DNA from: Okeania sp034190295
GTDB lineage: Bacteria > Cyanobacteriota > Cyanobacteriia > Cyanobacteriales > Microcoleaceae
Length of the DNA stretch: 64,000 bases
Direction: 5' to 3'
NCBI GenBank assembly: GCA_034190295.1
Contig: JAXHSW010000016.1
Coordinates: 15,405-79,404, forward strand
Part shown: one piece after another, positions 24,751 through 34,160 of the stretch
How positions within the stretch are numbered: the stretch's first letter is position 1
Layout: every line of letters begins with the position of its first letter
The notes under the pieces: generated by a model
Seen by the model: only the letters and a program-made list of their open reading frames with translations
Told to the model about the DNA's origin: nothing
Database searches by the model: none
Position numbers and translations under genes: made by a program

Positions 24751-26997
24751 ATGACTACTGATAACTTACAAAGTAACTTGGCAATAAATTTACAAAAACA
24801 AGCAGAGCAGCATTGGGTAGCTGGTCGCTATGAAAATGCCTCTTTGTGCTACGAGCAAGTAATTGAAATACAGTCAGAAAACAAATCTAATTACTGGTAT
24901 TTAGGTTTAATGTTGCTTCTACTAGAAAAAGAGGAAGAAGCACAAACAACTTGGCTGTGGGCGATGGCGGATGGAGATGCAGAGCAAATTGAAAAGTGGA
25001 GTAGGGATTTAGTTGATATATTAGCCACAGAAGCTAACCGTCAAATGGGAATGCAAAGGTATAGAGTTGCCTGGGCAATTCGCCAGCATATTCGAGGAAT
25101 TAATCCAGAAGATATTAATAATTTATTACATTTAATTGGCTTGTCAATACAACTAGAATTTTATACAGGAAAAGAAATAATAGAATGGGGAATTCTGGAA
25201 TTATTACAGGGTAAACCAGATATAACTTTAGATCAATACCTATTAGTTAATGTTTGGGATATAACTTTAAAATATGCCCCTTTATTGCCTTCTGCTAGAG
25301 ATTTAACAGCAGCAATGGTTCCTCATATCCAGAAACAAGAAATCGTAGAAAAGTTTGTTAGTAATATTATTCAGTTAAGCTATGAATTAGCCTATGTCAT
25401 ACATCAACACAATCTAGCGATAAATTACTGTGAATTAGGTTTACAAGTATGCTATCAAGATATCAAATTATTAAGTGCCTTATCAAATTTTCATACAGAT
25501 GTGGGTCAATACTCACAGGCTATAAACTACGCTAAAAAAGCATATAAATTAGTTACAGAACTACCAGATTTGCTTTATCAAAATTATTTAATTATTAAGT
25601 CAATGATGAGTTCTGGTGGATATTGGCAGGAAGTATTTGCACTGATGTCTGAACAAAAAGAACTACTTGGTAAACTGTATCAGGAACAACCAAAAAACTT
25701 AGGAGTGGGCGATCGCCTAGTTGGTTTATATGCCACAACTTACTATTTCCCGTATTTGCAAGATAATCCTCAAGAAAATATTAAACTACGGCAACAAGTA
25801 ACTCGCGTATGCCAAGCTAATCTAGAGAACGCTTGTCAAAAAGAAATTCACAAATATCAGAGTAGATATACTAATATTCCGGCAGTTAATGTAGAGAAAA
25901 ACACTCTCAAAATAGGATACATTTGTTCTTGTTTAAGAAGACATTCTGTTGGTTGGCTGGCTCGATCTTTATTTAAGCATCACGACCGCGAAAGGTTTAA
26001 AATTTATGCCTATATGCTGGGTGCTACTCAAACCAATGACGATCTGCAAAAATGGTATATTCATTATGCAGATATACCCCGTTTATATGGTTTGGCACAA
26101 ATTGAAATAGCAGAACAAATTTATCAAGATGAAATCGATATCTTAATAGATATTGACAGCTTAACTATAACCAGCACCTGTGGCATTACGGCACTCAAAC
26201 CAGCACCAGTACAAGCCACTTGGCTTGGTTGGGATGCTTCAGAAGTACCAACTATAGATTATTATATTGCCGATCCTTATGTTTTGCCGGAAAATGCCCA
26301 GGAATATTATCAGACAAAAATATGGAGGCTCCCTCAAACTTACCTAGCTGTAGATGGTTTTGAAGTATCTGTACCAAGTATTACTCGTGCAGATTTAGAA
26401 ATTCCCAATGATGCAGTAGTTTACTTAGGGGTGCAAAGAGGTCCTAAATATAATCCCCAAATAGCTAAATTACAAATGCAAATTTTGAAGGAAGTTCCTC
26501 ATAGTTACTTTTTAATTAAAGGTTTCGGGGAACAAGACTCTCTCAACCGTTTTTTCTTTGATATAGCTGAGAAAGAAGGGGTATTCAGAGACCGGATAAA
26601 ATTTATTCCTAGAGTCACACTAGAAGAAACTCACCGCGCCAACTTACAGATAGCAGATGTTGTCCTCGACACTTACCCCTATAATGGCGCGACCACTACT
26701 TTAGAGACTCTGTGGATGGGTATTCCAATGGTAACTCGTGTGGGCGAACAATTTGCAGCCCGCAATAGCTACACCATGATGATGAATGTTGGTCTCACAG
26801 AAGGTATTGCTTGGACCGATGAAGAATATGTTGAGTGGGGAATTAGGTTAGGAAAAGATGAAGCATTAAGACAACAAATATCTTGGAAACTAAGGAAGTC
26901 AAGACAAACTTCCCCACTATGGAATGCCAAGCAATTTACTGTTGAAATGGAGAAAGCATACGAGCAAATGTGGCAAATTTATATGGATGGAAAATAA
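24751..26997 (+). CDS. TPR-containing O-GlcNAc transferase-like (GT41/SPINDLY) protein, copy 2
   Basis: This 748-residue tandem paralogue of the preceding gene is separated from it by 68 bp, so the two are probably co-transcribed. It has the same order: an N-terminal TPR-like module (LCYEQVIEIQSENKSNYWYL, LLLLEKEEEAQTTWLWAMAD), a helical middle, and a GT41 domain with LKIGYICSCLRRHSVGW, VQATWLGWDASEVP, ADVVLDTYPYNGATTT and GIPMVTRVGEQFAARNSYTMM. The catalytic half is more conserved than the middle, suggesting the same chemistry on different protein partners. A plus-strand terminator was not obvious before the convergent gene at 27021. Confidence 0.92.
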   Translation: MTTDNLQSNLAINLQKQAEQHWVAGRYENASLCYEQVIEIQSENKSNYWYLGLMLLLLEKEEEAQTTWLWAMADGDAEQIEKWSRDLVDILATEANRQMGMQRYRVAWAIRQHIRGINPEDINNLLHLIGLSIQLEFYTGKEIIEWGILELLQGKPDITLDQYLLVNVWDITLKYAPLLPSARDLTAAMVPHIQKQEIVEKFVSNIIQLSYELAYVIHQHNLAINYCELGLQVCYQDIKLLSALSNFHTDVGQYSQAINYAKKAYKLVTELPDLLYQNYLIIKSMMSSGGYWQEVFALMSEQKELLGKLYQEQPKNLGVGDRLVGLYATTYYFPYLQDNPQENIKLRQQVTRVCQANLENACQKEIHKYQSRYTNIPAVNVEKNTLKIGYICSCLRRHSVGWLARSLFKHHDRERFKIYAYMLGATQTNDDLQKWYIHYADIPRLYGLAQIEIAEQIYQDEIDILIDIDSLTITSTCGITALKPAPVQATWLGWDASEVPTIDYYIADPYVLPENAQEYYQTKIWRLPQTYLAVDGFEVSVPSITRADLEIPNDAVVYLGVQRGPKYNPQIAKLQMQILKEVPHSYFLIKGFGEQDSLNRFFFDIAEKEGVFRDRIKFIPRVTLEETHRANLQIADVVLDTYPYNGATTTLETLWMGIPMVTRVGEQFAARNSYTMMMNVGLTEGIAWTDEEYVEWGIRLGKDEALRQQISWKLRKSRQTSPLWNAKQFTVEMEKAYEQMWQIYMDGK

Positions 26998-27020
26998 AAA
27001 TAAGTAACTAAGTAATCTTC

Positions 27021-29720
27021 CTACGAAATTAACCTAATATTTTCTAATTTTAATGAAGGGATTACATCAGCCTCTATTCGGGAAATAACTGCTTGATTTT
27101 CATTTTCTAAAACAATTCGACCATAACTTAACCTTAAAAGAGTTTGCCAAGGTTTCCAACCTATCTTTCCAATTAGGGCAATCTCAGGTCCATCTTCAAC
27201 ATTCAACTCTTCTTCCATCAACAAGCTCATGGCAATTCCAGATATGGCTACATCGGCATCTTCATCAGAGATATTAGTAGTATCAACTAACAGAGTAATC
27301 TTTTGCTTATCCTGATTATTCGCAACAGCTCTGATTACACTTGCTATTTCTTCATATAAAACATCTTCTGGCTTTTTCCAGTCTGGGAAAACAATGAGAT
27401 TAATTTCTCTTAATCTTAAACTTTCCCTTAGCGCCTTTTCTAAATCTTTCTCCCGCAACTCTTGAAAAATCACTGAATTTTCGTGAATGACTAACATTGG
27501 TAACTCAATTTTATGAATAGAATCTGGTGTTACCACTGCGTTAAATAAGTATTCAGATAATTGACTAACTATTAAAATTTCTTGAGCAGTTTTCAGAAGA
27601 CTAACGAGCCGATTTTTACTAATAATCGTAAACCCTAATATACTTATAGGAAGATAATAAAGCAAAGGCAAACTTGCCATTGCTGGTTTGTATTCTTTCG
27701 TAGTAACTGAATCTTTGAGAGTAAAAATAGTTTGCTTAGTAAAAATTCTATATTCAGTAGTTCTTTGAGAAAAGGGAAGCCAGCCACCAAATAATACTCC
27801 CTGATTTACTTCATTATCATCAGCAGTTAAAGTTTCCATTGCTGATAATATTACTGACTCATCATATTGTTGAATAAAGCTATTTGCTACTAAAACATAG
27901 TCTTCCTGAATATTTTCTAAGGTATTATTTAATAGCTGTATAACATCTCGATTATTTTTATCTTTACAATTAGCGCAATAATGAAAAGTTATATTTTGAT
28001 ACCTGAGTCGTCGTTTCCAGTTTGATAATACCTGTTGATTTTCTGGATCATTATGAAAATCTAGATAAATAATTTTCAATGGTGAAGATAGTTGTAAGCT
28101 ACTTTTTTGTGATGTATGTAGTTGAACTTTCTGTCTTTCTTGCTTAATTTCTTGAAGTTCTTGAAACAAGAATTCATTTTCTATTTCACTTTCAGCTACA
28201 TAATCTACATCAGGTAAGTTATATAGGGAAGAACCGTCAATAATGCGATCACACACTTTGTCTAACATTGGGTCATTTCCTGGTTTTAATTCTCGATCGC
28301 TCTGATATTTTATAAATCTAGCATCAAAAGAACTAAATTTCACAGAAAATTTCATAAAGTAGCTATGTGTGAAGCGATATAGCCTTCTCAAATCTTCTAA
28401 AGTTATTTGAGCTGATTCTGAGAGAAGGTAATCAACTTGTTTTTCTAGATATTCTGGTTCCGAGGTGTTAATACTATGCCTCAAAGCTTGGCTATACATA
28501 GAAATTTCAAATAATGCGGTAGGAATACCTCTAGCTGTTGCCTCAATAGACATTGTGCTAAAAAAACCAATAGCAGCATCAGTATGCCATAGTAAAGCAT
28601 AAGAGGTTAACTGCTCAGATGGCATCACAATTTTTACGTTATCTGGAGCTGATAGTGCTTGCTGATAAGCTCGTGATAGAAAATCAACTTCTACTTGATT
28701 AAATTTTCCTCCCCAAATATTTGGATGATGTCTAATTACCAAATATTCATTCCGCTTCGAGAATATTTCAATCAGAGAATCTACGACATCAAGCTGTTTG
28801 GTAACTTCTTGATATTCCTCAAACATTGCTAGTTCATCTTCACTAGAAGTAAAAACAGCAAAAATTTTAGCGTCTAGTGGTATGTTCAGCTTATTTAAAA
28901 CATCAATATATTCTGTTTGATACTCATAATATTTTTCTCCATTCATATTTCGTCCAAATTCGCGTGCAACAAAATACTGTTTTACCTCTTCTAGCTCAGA
29001 CTTAGTTAAAGGTGTATTTTGCCAAGCATTACAAAAATCAATGGCGGGTTGTTGACTCAAACAATGATGATTATCAAAAAATCTATAACTATGATCTACA
29101 TAACCTTTTTCTTGTACTATGACATCAATTTGAGATTTGCGAGCAGCTTCAAATGCTACGCGGTATGGAGCTAAACGTGCTCCAAATAAAAACATATTTG
29201 TGGGTTGATAATCAGCCAATATTCTTGAGATAGCTTTATACGTTAATAAGCCATCAATCAGATATTGCCTATGAACTTTTCTAACTTCAGGAAGTGACAA
29301 ACTTCTGGCTGTTATCCTAAAAAAAGTATAAATAGATGAAGTTACCCATTCTCCCAGGGCTAAATCTTGATAAACAGCATGACGATAATTTGTGGGGTTA
29401 ACTGTTTCTATCCATTGATAAGCTACCTGATAATCTTCATCTGTAATAAATTCACGCAGTTGTATGTAGGGAAGTTTGAAGTCTTCGCTAAAAAACTTAT
29501 GACCTGCTTGAGAACAAATTTTACATAAATCATGTTTTCTATCTTCAGCTCCCCTAATGATATAGCAATCCTGATAAATGCCATCACAACCAACCACTAA
29601 AACATCACAACCTCGTATTTGTAATGACGTAGCTACAACCGCATCAACACGAGTGTGCAGAAACCATGCCCAAGGACCTGAATACGGTGCAAAAAAAAGT
29701 ATCTTTTTATCTTTCGACAT
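27021..29720 (-). CDS. Large capsule-type glycosyltransferase-like protein with shared C-terminal module
   Basis: The start is the ATG at 29720, with AGGAG at 29729-29733 eight bases upstream. The TTG at 29753 would overlap pseI and is less likely. The N-terminal 480 or so residues look like a surface/capsular polysaccharide transferase: KKILFFAPYSGPWAWFLHTR, MFLFGARLAPYRVAFEAARKS, QEKGYVDHSYRFF, LVIRHHPNIWGG and AIGFFSTMSIEATARGIP. The middle (QLSSPLKIIYLDFHN...) resembles no domain I know. The last roughly 145 residues (LREINLIVFPDWKKPEDVLYE ... IALIG ... GRIVLENENQAVI) closely match the end of the 1172-residue protein at 37807. Being next to pseI, it is a candidate nonulosonic acid transferase (inference). 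Confidence 0.75.
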   Translation of the reverse strand: MSKDKKILFFAPYSGPWAWFLHTRVDAVVATSLQIRGCDVLVVGCDGIYQDCYIIRGAEDRKHDLCKICSQAGHKFFSEDFKLPYIQLREFITDEDYQVAYQWIETVNPTNYRHAVYQDLALGEWVTSSIYTFFRITARSLSLPEVRKVHRQYLIDGLLTYKAISRILADYQPTNMFLFGARLAPYRVAFEAARKSQIDVIVQEKGYVDHSYRFFDNHHCLSQQPAIDFCNAWQNTPLTKSELEEVKQYFVAREFGRNMNGEKYYEYQTEYIDVLNKLNIPLDAKIFAVFTSSEDELAMFEEYQEVTKQLDVVDSLIEIFSKRNEYLVIRHHPNIWGGKFNQVEVDFLSRAYQQALSAPDNVKIVMPSEQLTSYALLWHTDAAIGFFSTMSIEATARGIPTALFEISMYSQALRHSINTSEPEYLEKQVDYLLSESAQITLEDLRRLYRFTHSYFMKFSVKFSSFDARFIKYQSDRELKPGNDPMLDKVCDRIIDGSSLYNLPDVDYVAESEIENEFLFQELQEIKQERQKVQLHTSQKSSLQLSSPLKIIYLDFHNDPENQQVLSNWKRRLRYQNITFHYCANCKDKNNRDVIQLLNNTLENIQEDYVLVANSFIQQYDESVILSAMETLTADDNEVNQGVLFGGWLPFSQRTTEYRIFTKQTIFTLKDSVTTKEYKPAMASLPLLYYLPISILGFTIISKNRLVSLLKTAQEILIVSQLSEYLFNAVVTPDSIHKIELPMLVIHENSVIFQELREKDLEKALRESLRLREINLIVFPDWKKPEDVLYEEIASVIRAVANNQDKQKITLLVDTTNISDEDADVAISGIAMSLLMEEELNVEDGPEIALIGKIGWKPWQTLLRLSYGRIVLENENQAVISRIEADVIPSLKLENIRLIS

Positions 29721-29745
29721 TATTTTAACTCCTGATTGGTTGAAC

Positions 29746-30798
29746 TTATCCAATTAAATCCCAGCTTATAGGTGTTCCTTTTTTCGCATCCTGGTTAATC
29801 GATTTCCCTAGTAATATTTTGTAGTATTTAGAAGGCAAACCCAACCCTGGACGTACTGCCCTCAAATTATCAGAGGTAAAAATATCCCCTGCTTTCATAT
29901 CTTGGGAAACATAGAGCGATCGCCTAAACATCAAAGAATTCTTCTCCGCATCAACAGGGCCATATTGTACTTTACCCAAAGCTTGCCAAGCTCTTTCAGA
30001 CTCTACTACAAGTTGTGCCATTTCTTCTGGTTCCATAGAAAAAGCCGAATCAACTCCACCATCAGCTCTCCTTAAAGTAAAGTGCTTTTCAATTACTGTC
30101 GCACCCAAGGCAACACCGGCCACAGCTACCCCAACGCCCATCGTGTGGTCTGACAGTCCTACTTGGGCATCGAAAAGTTCTCGTAGATGAGGAATTGTCA
30201 GAATATTACTATTTTCTGGGGTAGCAGGATAAGTGCTTGTACATTTGAGCAAGATTAAATCTTGACAACCCGCCTCTCTAGCTGTCCGCACTGTTTCATC
30301 CAACTCTGCAACAGTTGCCATACCTGTAGAAATAATCATCGGTTTACAAGTGCTAGCAACTTTACGAATTAGGGGCAAGTCGGTATTTTCAAAGGAAGCA
30401 ATTTTGTAGCAAGGGGCATTTAGAGATTCAAGAAAATCAACTGCTGTCGCATCAAAAGGGGTACTAAAGCAAATAATTTCCAATTCTCGGCAGCGTTCAA
30501 ATATACGCTGATGCCATTCCCAAGGAGTATATGCTTGTTTATACAAATCGTGTAGAGACTTACCTTGCCATAAACTCTTGGGATCATTAATAAAAAACTC
30601 TCCCTCTTTAATATCTAGAGTCATAGTATCCGCAGTGTAAGTTTGCAACTTGAGGGCGTGTGCCCCTGTTTTAGCTGCTGCTCCTACAATTTCTAAAGCT
30701 CTTTCTAAAGAGTGGTTGTGGTTTCCGGACATTTCCGCAACTATAAAAGGGGGATGCTTAGAACCAACTTTGCACTCTTGAATATTAATTTCTCGCAT
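29746..30798 (-). CDS. pseI: Pseudaminic acid synthase (PseI/NeuB family)
   Basis: This full-length NeuB-family synthase has 350 residues. The TIM-barrel part starts PPFIVAEMSGNHNHSLERAL, and further blocks are LKLQTYTADTMT, FSTPFDATAVDFL, YKIASFENTDLPLI, STGMATVAELDE, CTSTYPATPE, GLSDHTMG and EKHFTLRRADGGVDSAFSM. A C-terminal SAF (antifreeze-like) domain follows (RRSLYVSQDMKAGDIFTSDNLRAVRPG). It condenses a 6-deoxy-diacetamido-hexose with phosphoenolpyruvate to make a 9-carbon nonulosonic acid. HNHS rather than the HnGd of NeuB fits the PseI group. It stands with pseG, pseF, pseC and pseB in one cluster. Confidence 0.93.
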   Translation of the reverse strand: MREINIQECKVGSKHPPFIVAEMSGNHNHSLERALEIVGAAAKTGAHALKLQTYTADTMTLDIKEGEFFINDPKSLWQGKSLHDLYKQAYTPWEWHQRIFERCRELEIICFSTPFDATAVDFLESLNAPCYKIASFENTDLPLIRKVASTCKPMIISTGMATVAELDETVRTAREAGCQDLILLKCTSTYPATPENSNILTIPHLRELFDAQVGLSDHTMGVGVAVAGVALGATVIEKHFTLRRADGGVDSAFSMEPEEMAQLVVESERAWQALGKVQYGPVDAEKNSLMFRRSLYVSQDMKAGDIFTSDNLRAVRPGLGLPSKYYKILLGKSINQDAKKGTPISWDLIG

Positions 30799-30929
30799 AG
30801 TATATTACAACCTTTACTTTTAGTGCTTTCCAGCTTTGTATTGCCATAATATTTCAGCCCATTACTTATTCTGGTTCTTTATAGACTTTTAAGATGTAGC
30901 TTTCATTAGATTTTCCCTGCCTCAGTTGT

Positions 30930-31631
30930 TTATTCTCGACCTTTTTGAATTAAAAATAAACTCAATTCCCCCTTGTTAAAAAGTAAATCAAGTATTGATA
31001 AATAGGGAATAAATTCACCGTACAGTTGGTCATATATTGGATGCTTGTAATTATGATAAGCTAGACGAATGTTCTTTGTCTCGAACAAATTATTCTCTTC
31101 AATATAAACTCGAGAACCTTCTGCCGAAAGATAACAATTAGCATCTAAAACTTCGCATATATTGACTAACAACTCGGTCTTTTTACCCTCAATATTTAAG
31201 TCGGAACTTCTGAGTGTTTGAGTTGAGATGCCTAGCTGCTTGCAAAACCACTGGATTAGTTCGATATTTAGTTCTGCTAAACAATAATGAGTATTATGAA
31301 AAATTGTGGATAATTCATCAATATACTGAGAAAAAAAAGGGGCTTTACTATAGCAATTAGCAATAGTTTTGAGATGTTTTGCTTGAAACTGACGACTCAG
31401 ATCTATTTCCACCTCAAAAATTTTCTGCTCCCGACGACCTTTGGAGATAACAGGTACGGTTAGCCATGTTACTCCCTTTGCTCCTTTGAGCCGATTTCGC
31501 TGCTGCCAAGAACGTTTGTTAAACTGTACCGAATCAAGAAAGACAAAACAATCAACGTAATCAATGAGATCGAAATAACCGATCCACGGAAGATAGGTTG
31601 GCTGCATAATAGCAATGGTTCGTCGTACCAT
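30930..31631 (-). CDS. WbqC-like family protein
   Basis: This is a full-length WbqC family protein (233 residues; PF08889). The family signature at the N-terminus is IAIMQPTYLPWIGYFDLI. Also conserved are FVFLDSVQFNKRSWQQRNRLKG, WLTVPV and the C-terminal YHNYKHPIYDQLYGEFIPYLSILDLLFNKG. WbqC proteins are found in O-antigen and glycan clusters. Their reaction is not firmly established, though they are thought to modify amino groups of sugars. Here the gene lies between pseI and methyltransferase genes, so a late step on the nonulosonic acid or its carrier glycan is likely. The upstream gap of 123 bp is AT-rich. Confidence 0.9.
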   Translation of the reverse strand: MVRRTIAIMQPTYLPWIGYFDLIDYVDCFVFLDSVQFNKRSWQQRNRLKGAKGVTWLTVPVISKGRREQKIFEVEIDLSRQFQAKHLKTIANCYSKAPFFSQYIDELSTIFHNTHYCLAELNIELIQWFCKQLGISTQTLRSSDLNIEGKKTELLVNICEVLDANCYLSAEGSRVYIEENNLFETKNIRLAYHNYKHPIYDQLYGEFIPYLSILDLLFNKGELSLFLIQKGRE

Positions 31632-31754
31632 TAAGTTAACACTCTCCTTACTTGATTACTACCAACTCAATATCATAATGACCTTGTTCATTTTTTTTTA
31701 GATTGCAGGACACTAGAAGAAATTTTCTATGCCAATTTTTCAGGTGACATATCA

Positions 31755-32423
31755 TTAAAATTCTAAATTCTTTCTTGATTCTAATTCAGTTTGAAAAACA
31801 TAGATCGTAAATTCAAAGGGAACTACATTAGGTCTGATTAGATAATCATGCCTCAGAGTAACGCAGGGAGAAAGAGTTTCTTTACAGAAACGGAAAATTT
31901 TTTCCGGATTTACATAAAATAACCCAGTATCGCAATAATCAACATAAGTAGATAAAGCATTAAAAGCTAAACCTCTTTTTGTATGACAAAAGAGAAGATT
32001 TAATAATGCAGTCATTAATTCCCAATTACGATCGACTAGGTTATTGAATACACCACTAATTAAGACATAATCAAAAAATTCAGGAACTCCATCTGTAAAG
32101 ATGTCTCTGCACTCAAACCGATGTCTTGGAAATTTCTTTTTTGCCTTGTCAATCATCAGACTAGATATATCGTATCCTACATATTCTCCATTGAACTCTC
32201 TTTTTTCCTGCAAAAATGATAGTAACTTACCTGTACCACATCCAAAATCAAGTATTTTTGCAGAAGATAAGTTGTCAATTTGAGCCAGTATATCCATTCG
32301 TCTTTCTTGAGTCTGGCTATCGCTCCATTGAACACCTTCTGGACTATCTCCATGTCTTTCTAGTAATTTTGAATAATGATTCTTTAAAAAATCTATGTCT
32401 TGCCTAAATAAATACTCATTCAT
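31755..32423 (-). CDS. Class I SAM-dependent methyltransferase
   Basis: The start is placed at the ATG at 32423 (MNEYLFRQD), five bases after the neighbouring stop and with GGAG upstream. The longer frame from 32453 would overlap the preceding gene. The 222-residue product has motif I AKILDFGCGTGKLLSFL, then GYDISSLMIDKAKKKFP and FDYVLISGVFNNL, and ends with strands typical of small sugar or lipid methyltransferases (IRPNVVPFEFTIYVFQT). An N-terminal FLKNHYSKLLERHGDSPEGVQW segment is shared by methyltransferases of many glycan clusters. The substrate is not known; a sugar in the same pathway is likely. Confidence 0.85.
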   Translation of the reverse strand: MNEYLFRQDIDFLKNHYSKLLERHGDSPEGVQWSDSQTQERRMDILAQIDNLSSAKILDFGCGTGKLLSFLQEKREFNGEYVGYDISSLMIDKAKKKFPRHRFECRDIFTDGVPEFFDYVLISGVFNNLVDRNWELMTALLNLLFCHTKRGLAFNALSTYVDYCDTGLFYVNPEKIFRFCKETLSPCVTLRHDYLIRPNVVPFEFTIYVFQTELESRKNLEF

Positions 32424-32428
32424 CTCTG

Positions 32429-33091
32429 TTACTTCTCCACAGTTATTAACCAATCATTTTGTTCAAATTTTTGCGATTGGTAAGTTGTTATGTAACGATC
32501 AAAATAAACTTGAGAAAATTTTCCCAAAAATATATTTTCTACCTCTTTTTGAGAATAGCCGTATAATTCAAGCGGATTTTCTTCTTTGATTCTGAAGTCA
32601 CGATTACTAGCAAATATAAAAATTCCTTTACCTTTATTAGCTAGGATATATGCAATTCTCTCAATAGAAGTTTTAGCTACCTCAGGACCAGTAGAGTCGT
32701 AAACACCCACGCAAATAACCAAATTGAATAAATTTTCTGCAAAGTTGAGAATATCAGCTTCTTCAACTCGGAGGTCAGCCTGTAAATGTAGTTCATCTAA
32801 TTTCTGTTTAGTATTAGTTATACCAACCTTTGATATGTCAGTTCCAGTTACCTGAAATCCTTCTTTTGCTAAAAAGAGGCAGTTAACTCCACTGCCACAA
32901 CCTAGATCTAGAACTTTTGTCTCCTTCCTCTGTTCAGAAGAGGGATAGTTCCGAAAACAGAATTGAACAACTTTTTCATAAGGATATTTTGGACCTCCTG
33001 ATTCATTCCAAACATCCCATTTCTGGGCAGATAACATTTGTTTTCTTTCTTGGTAAAACATGGGTAAATATATAGCCTGAAAAAAGAACAT
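32429..33091 (-). CDS. Class I SAM-dependent methyltransferase (Ubie/Tellurite-like)
   Basis: This 220-residue methyltransferase has motif I TKVLDLGCGSGVNCLFLAKEG, VTGTDISKVGI, and ADILNFAENLFNLVICVGVYDST, with the opening KWDVWNESGGPKYPYEKVVQF. This opening (W-x-x-GGPKYP-x-E-VVQF) is seen in methyltransferases of polysaccharide and nonulosonic acid clusters. The start is uncertain: ATG codons at 33091, 33061 and 33037 are all in frame, and the conserved part begins only after the third. It sits 10 bp after pseG, in one operon. The exact substrate is unknown. Confidence 0.83.
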   Translation of the reverse strand: MFFFQAIYLPMFYQERKQMLSAQKWDVWNESGGPKYPYEKVVQFCFRNYPSSEQRKETKVLDLGCGSGVNCLFLAKEGFQVTGTDISKVGITNTKQKLDELHLQADLRVEEADILNFAENLFNLVICVGVYDSTGPEVAKTSIERIAYILANKGKGIFIFASNRDFRIKEENPLELYGYSQKEVENIFLGKFSQVYFDRYITTYQSQKFEQNDWLITVEK

Positions 33092-33101
33092 AAAAAGACT
33101 A

Positions 33102-34160
33102 CTAATGGATTGTGGGACTATTAGATTGGGAAATTTTTCTGAGTTCGTCTAATCCTCTATTGGCCCCAAAGCTATCAAATGACTTCTGAGAATTTTTAGA
33201 TATTTTTTCTCTTTTCGTAGATGACTTACTCAAAATGGTAATTAGTTTAGCTATTTCTTCTACTGATAATCCATCTTGGCAATTTACTGATAAACATGCT
33301 CCTATCTGAGTTAAATGGTTCACGTTTTCTGCTTGGTGTTCTGCTAAAATAATTATAATACTAGGTAACCCTATAAAGCTAAGTTCCCAACTTGTTGAAC
33401 CACCTCCCGCGATCGCTATATCTGCCCAAGCCATCAACTCTGGCATATTAACTACATTTTGTCTCAACTCAATCGACACCTCTGACTTCTCTACCGAAGT
33501 TTTTAGTCGTTCATAATGAGGGTTACTTCCCCCCACAACCACAACCACCTCTAACCCTTCAACTGTTACCTTCTGCAATGCTTGAATCACTTTGAGCGTA
33601 ACATTATCTGGATCTGCACCACCAAGTGTCACCAAAATTTTCCTAGCCACTGGTGGTATTTCCCTCGCCCACCCTTGCCATTGCCAGAACTCTCGTCTAA
33701 ACAGCGCATATTTAGTACCGAGTAGAAGTTTTGTATAAAACTCTCGATTTTGATAAAGTTTCTCATGTGCATAAATATTTTGATTTAAGACAATATCCGC
33801 ATGATAATGTTTTGCATGACCGTAATCATCAATAAAAAGTAAATTTAACTCTGCATCTTTAATCGTGTGCTGATACTCCTCCTGAAAGTGATAGCCATCC
33901 ACTACTACCCATTCACAAGCGCAACTTTGAGCTAATCCAGATGTTTCACTGGCATCCCCAATGCTACCAGGTTCAACTGGCAGATGAACTACTTTCATCC
34001 CCTCAGCTTTTAACCTTGATTCTAAATTCGCAGGATGAGTCGCTAGTGCAAAAATAGCTTCTCCACCCTCACCCTGCACAGCTTGGGCTAATGCTAAACA
34101 GCGCATGACATGACCCGTGCCTATTTGTGTAGAAGCATCTACCCTAATTAATATCTTCAT
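33102..34160 (-). CDS. pseG: UDP-2,4-diacetamido-2,4,6-trideoxy-altropyranose hydrolase PseG
   Basis: PseG is a GT-B-fold hydrolase, related to MurG, that removes UDP in pseudaminic acid synthesis. The protein opens MKILIRVDASTQIGTGHVMRC with the conserved GTGH and catalytic-type His17. It continues with VVVDGYHF, LLFIDDYGHA, ILVTLGGADPDNVT, ADIAIAGGGSTSWELSFIGLPSI and AEHQAEN. It is 352 residues, somewhat longer than many PseG because of a polar tail, and has no fused PseH acetyltransferase. Its start overlaps the end of the upstream methylase gene by 17 bp, which indicates translational coupling. Confidence 0.92.
   Translation of the reverse strand: MKILIRVDASTQIGTGHVMRCLALAQAVQGEGGEAIFALATHPANLESRLKAEGMKVVHLPVEPGSIGDASETSGLAQSCACEWVVVDGYHFQEEYQHTIKDAELNLLFIDDYGHAKHYHADIVLNQNIYAHEKLYQNREFYTKLLLGTKYALFRREFWQWQGWAREIPPVARKILVTLGGADPDNVTLKVIQALQKVTVEGLEVVVVVGGSNPHYERLKTSVEKSEVSIELRQNVVNMPELMAWADIAIAGGGSTSWELSFIGLPSIIIILAEHQAENVNHLTQIGACLSVNCQDGLSVEEIAKLITILSKSSTKREKISKNSQKSFDSFGANRGLDELRKISQSNSPTIH

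Noticed and set aside
29721..29753. TTG start at 29753 for the 910-codon frame
   Set aside because: It would overlap pseI, and the ATG at 29720 has a good ribosome binding site.
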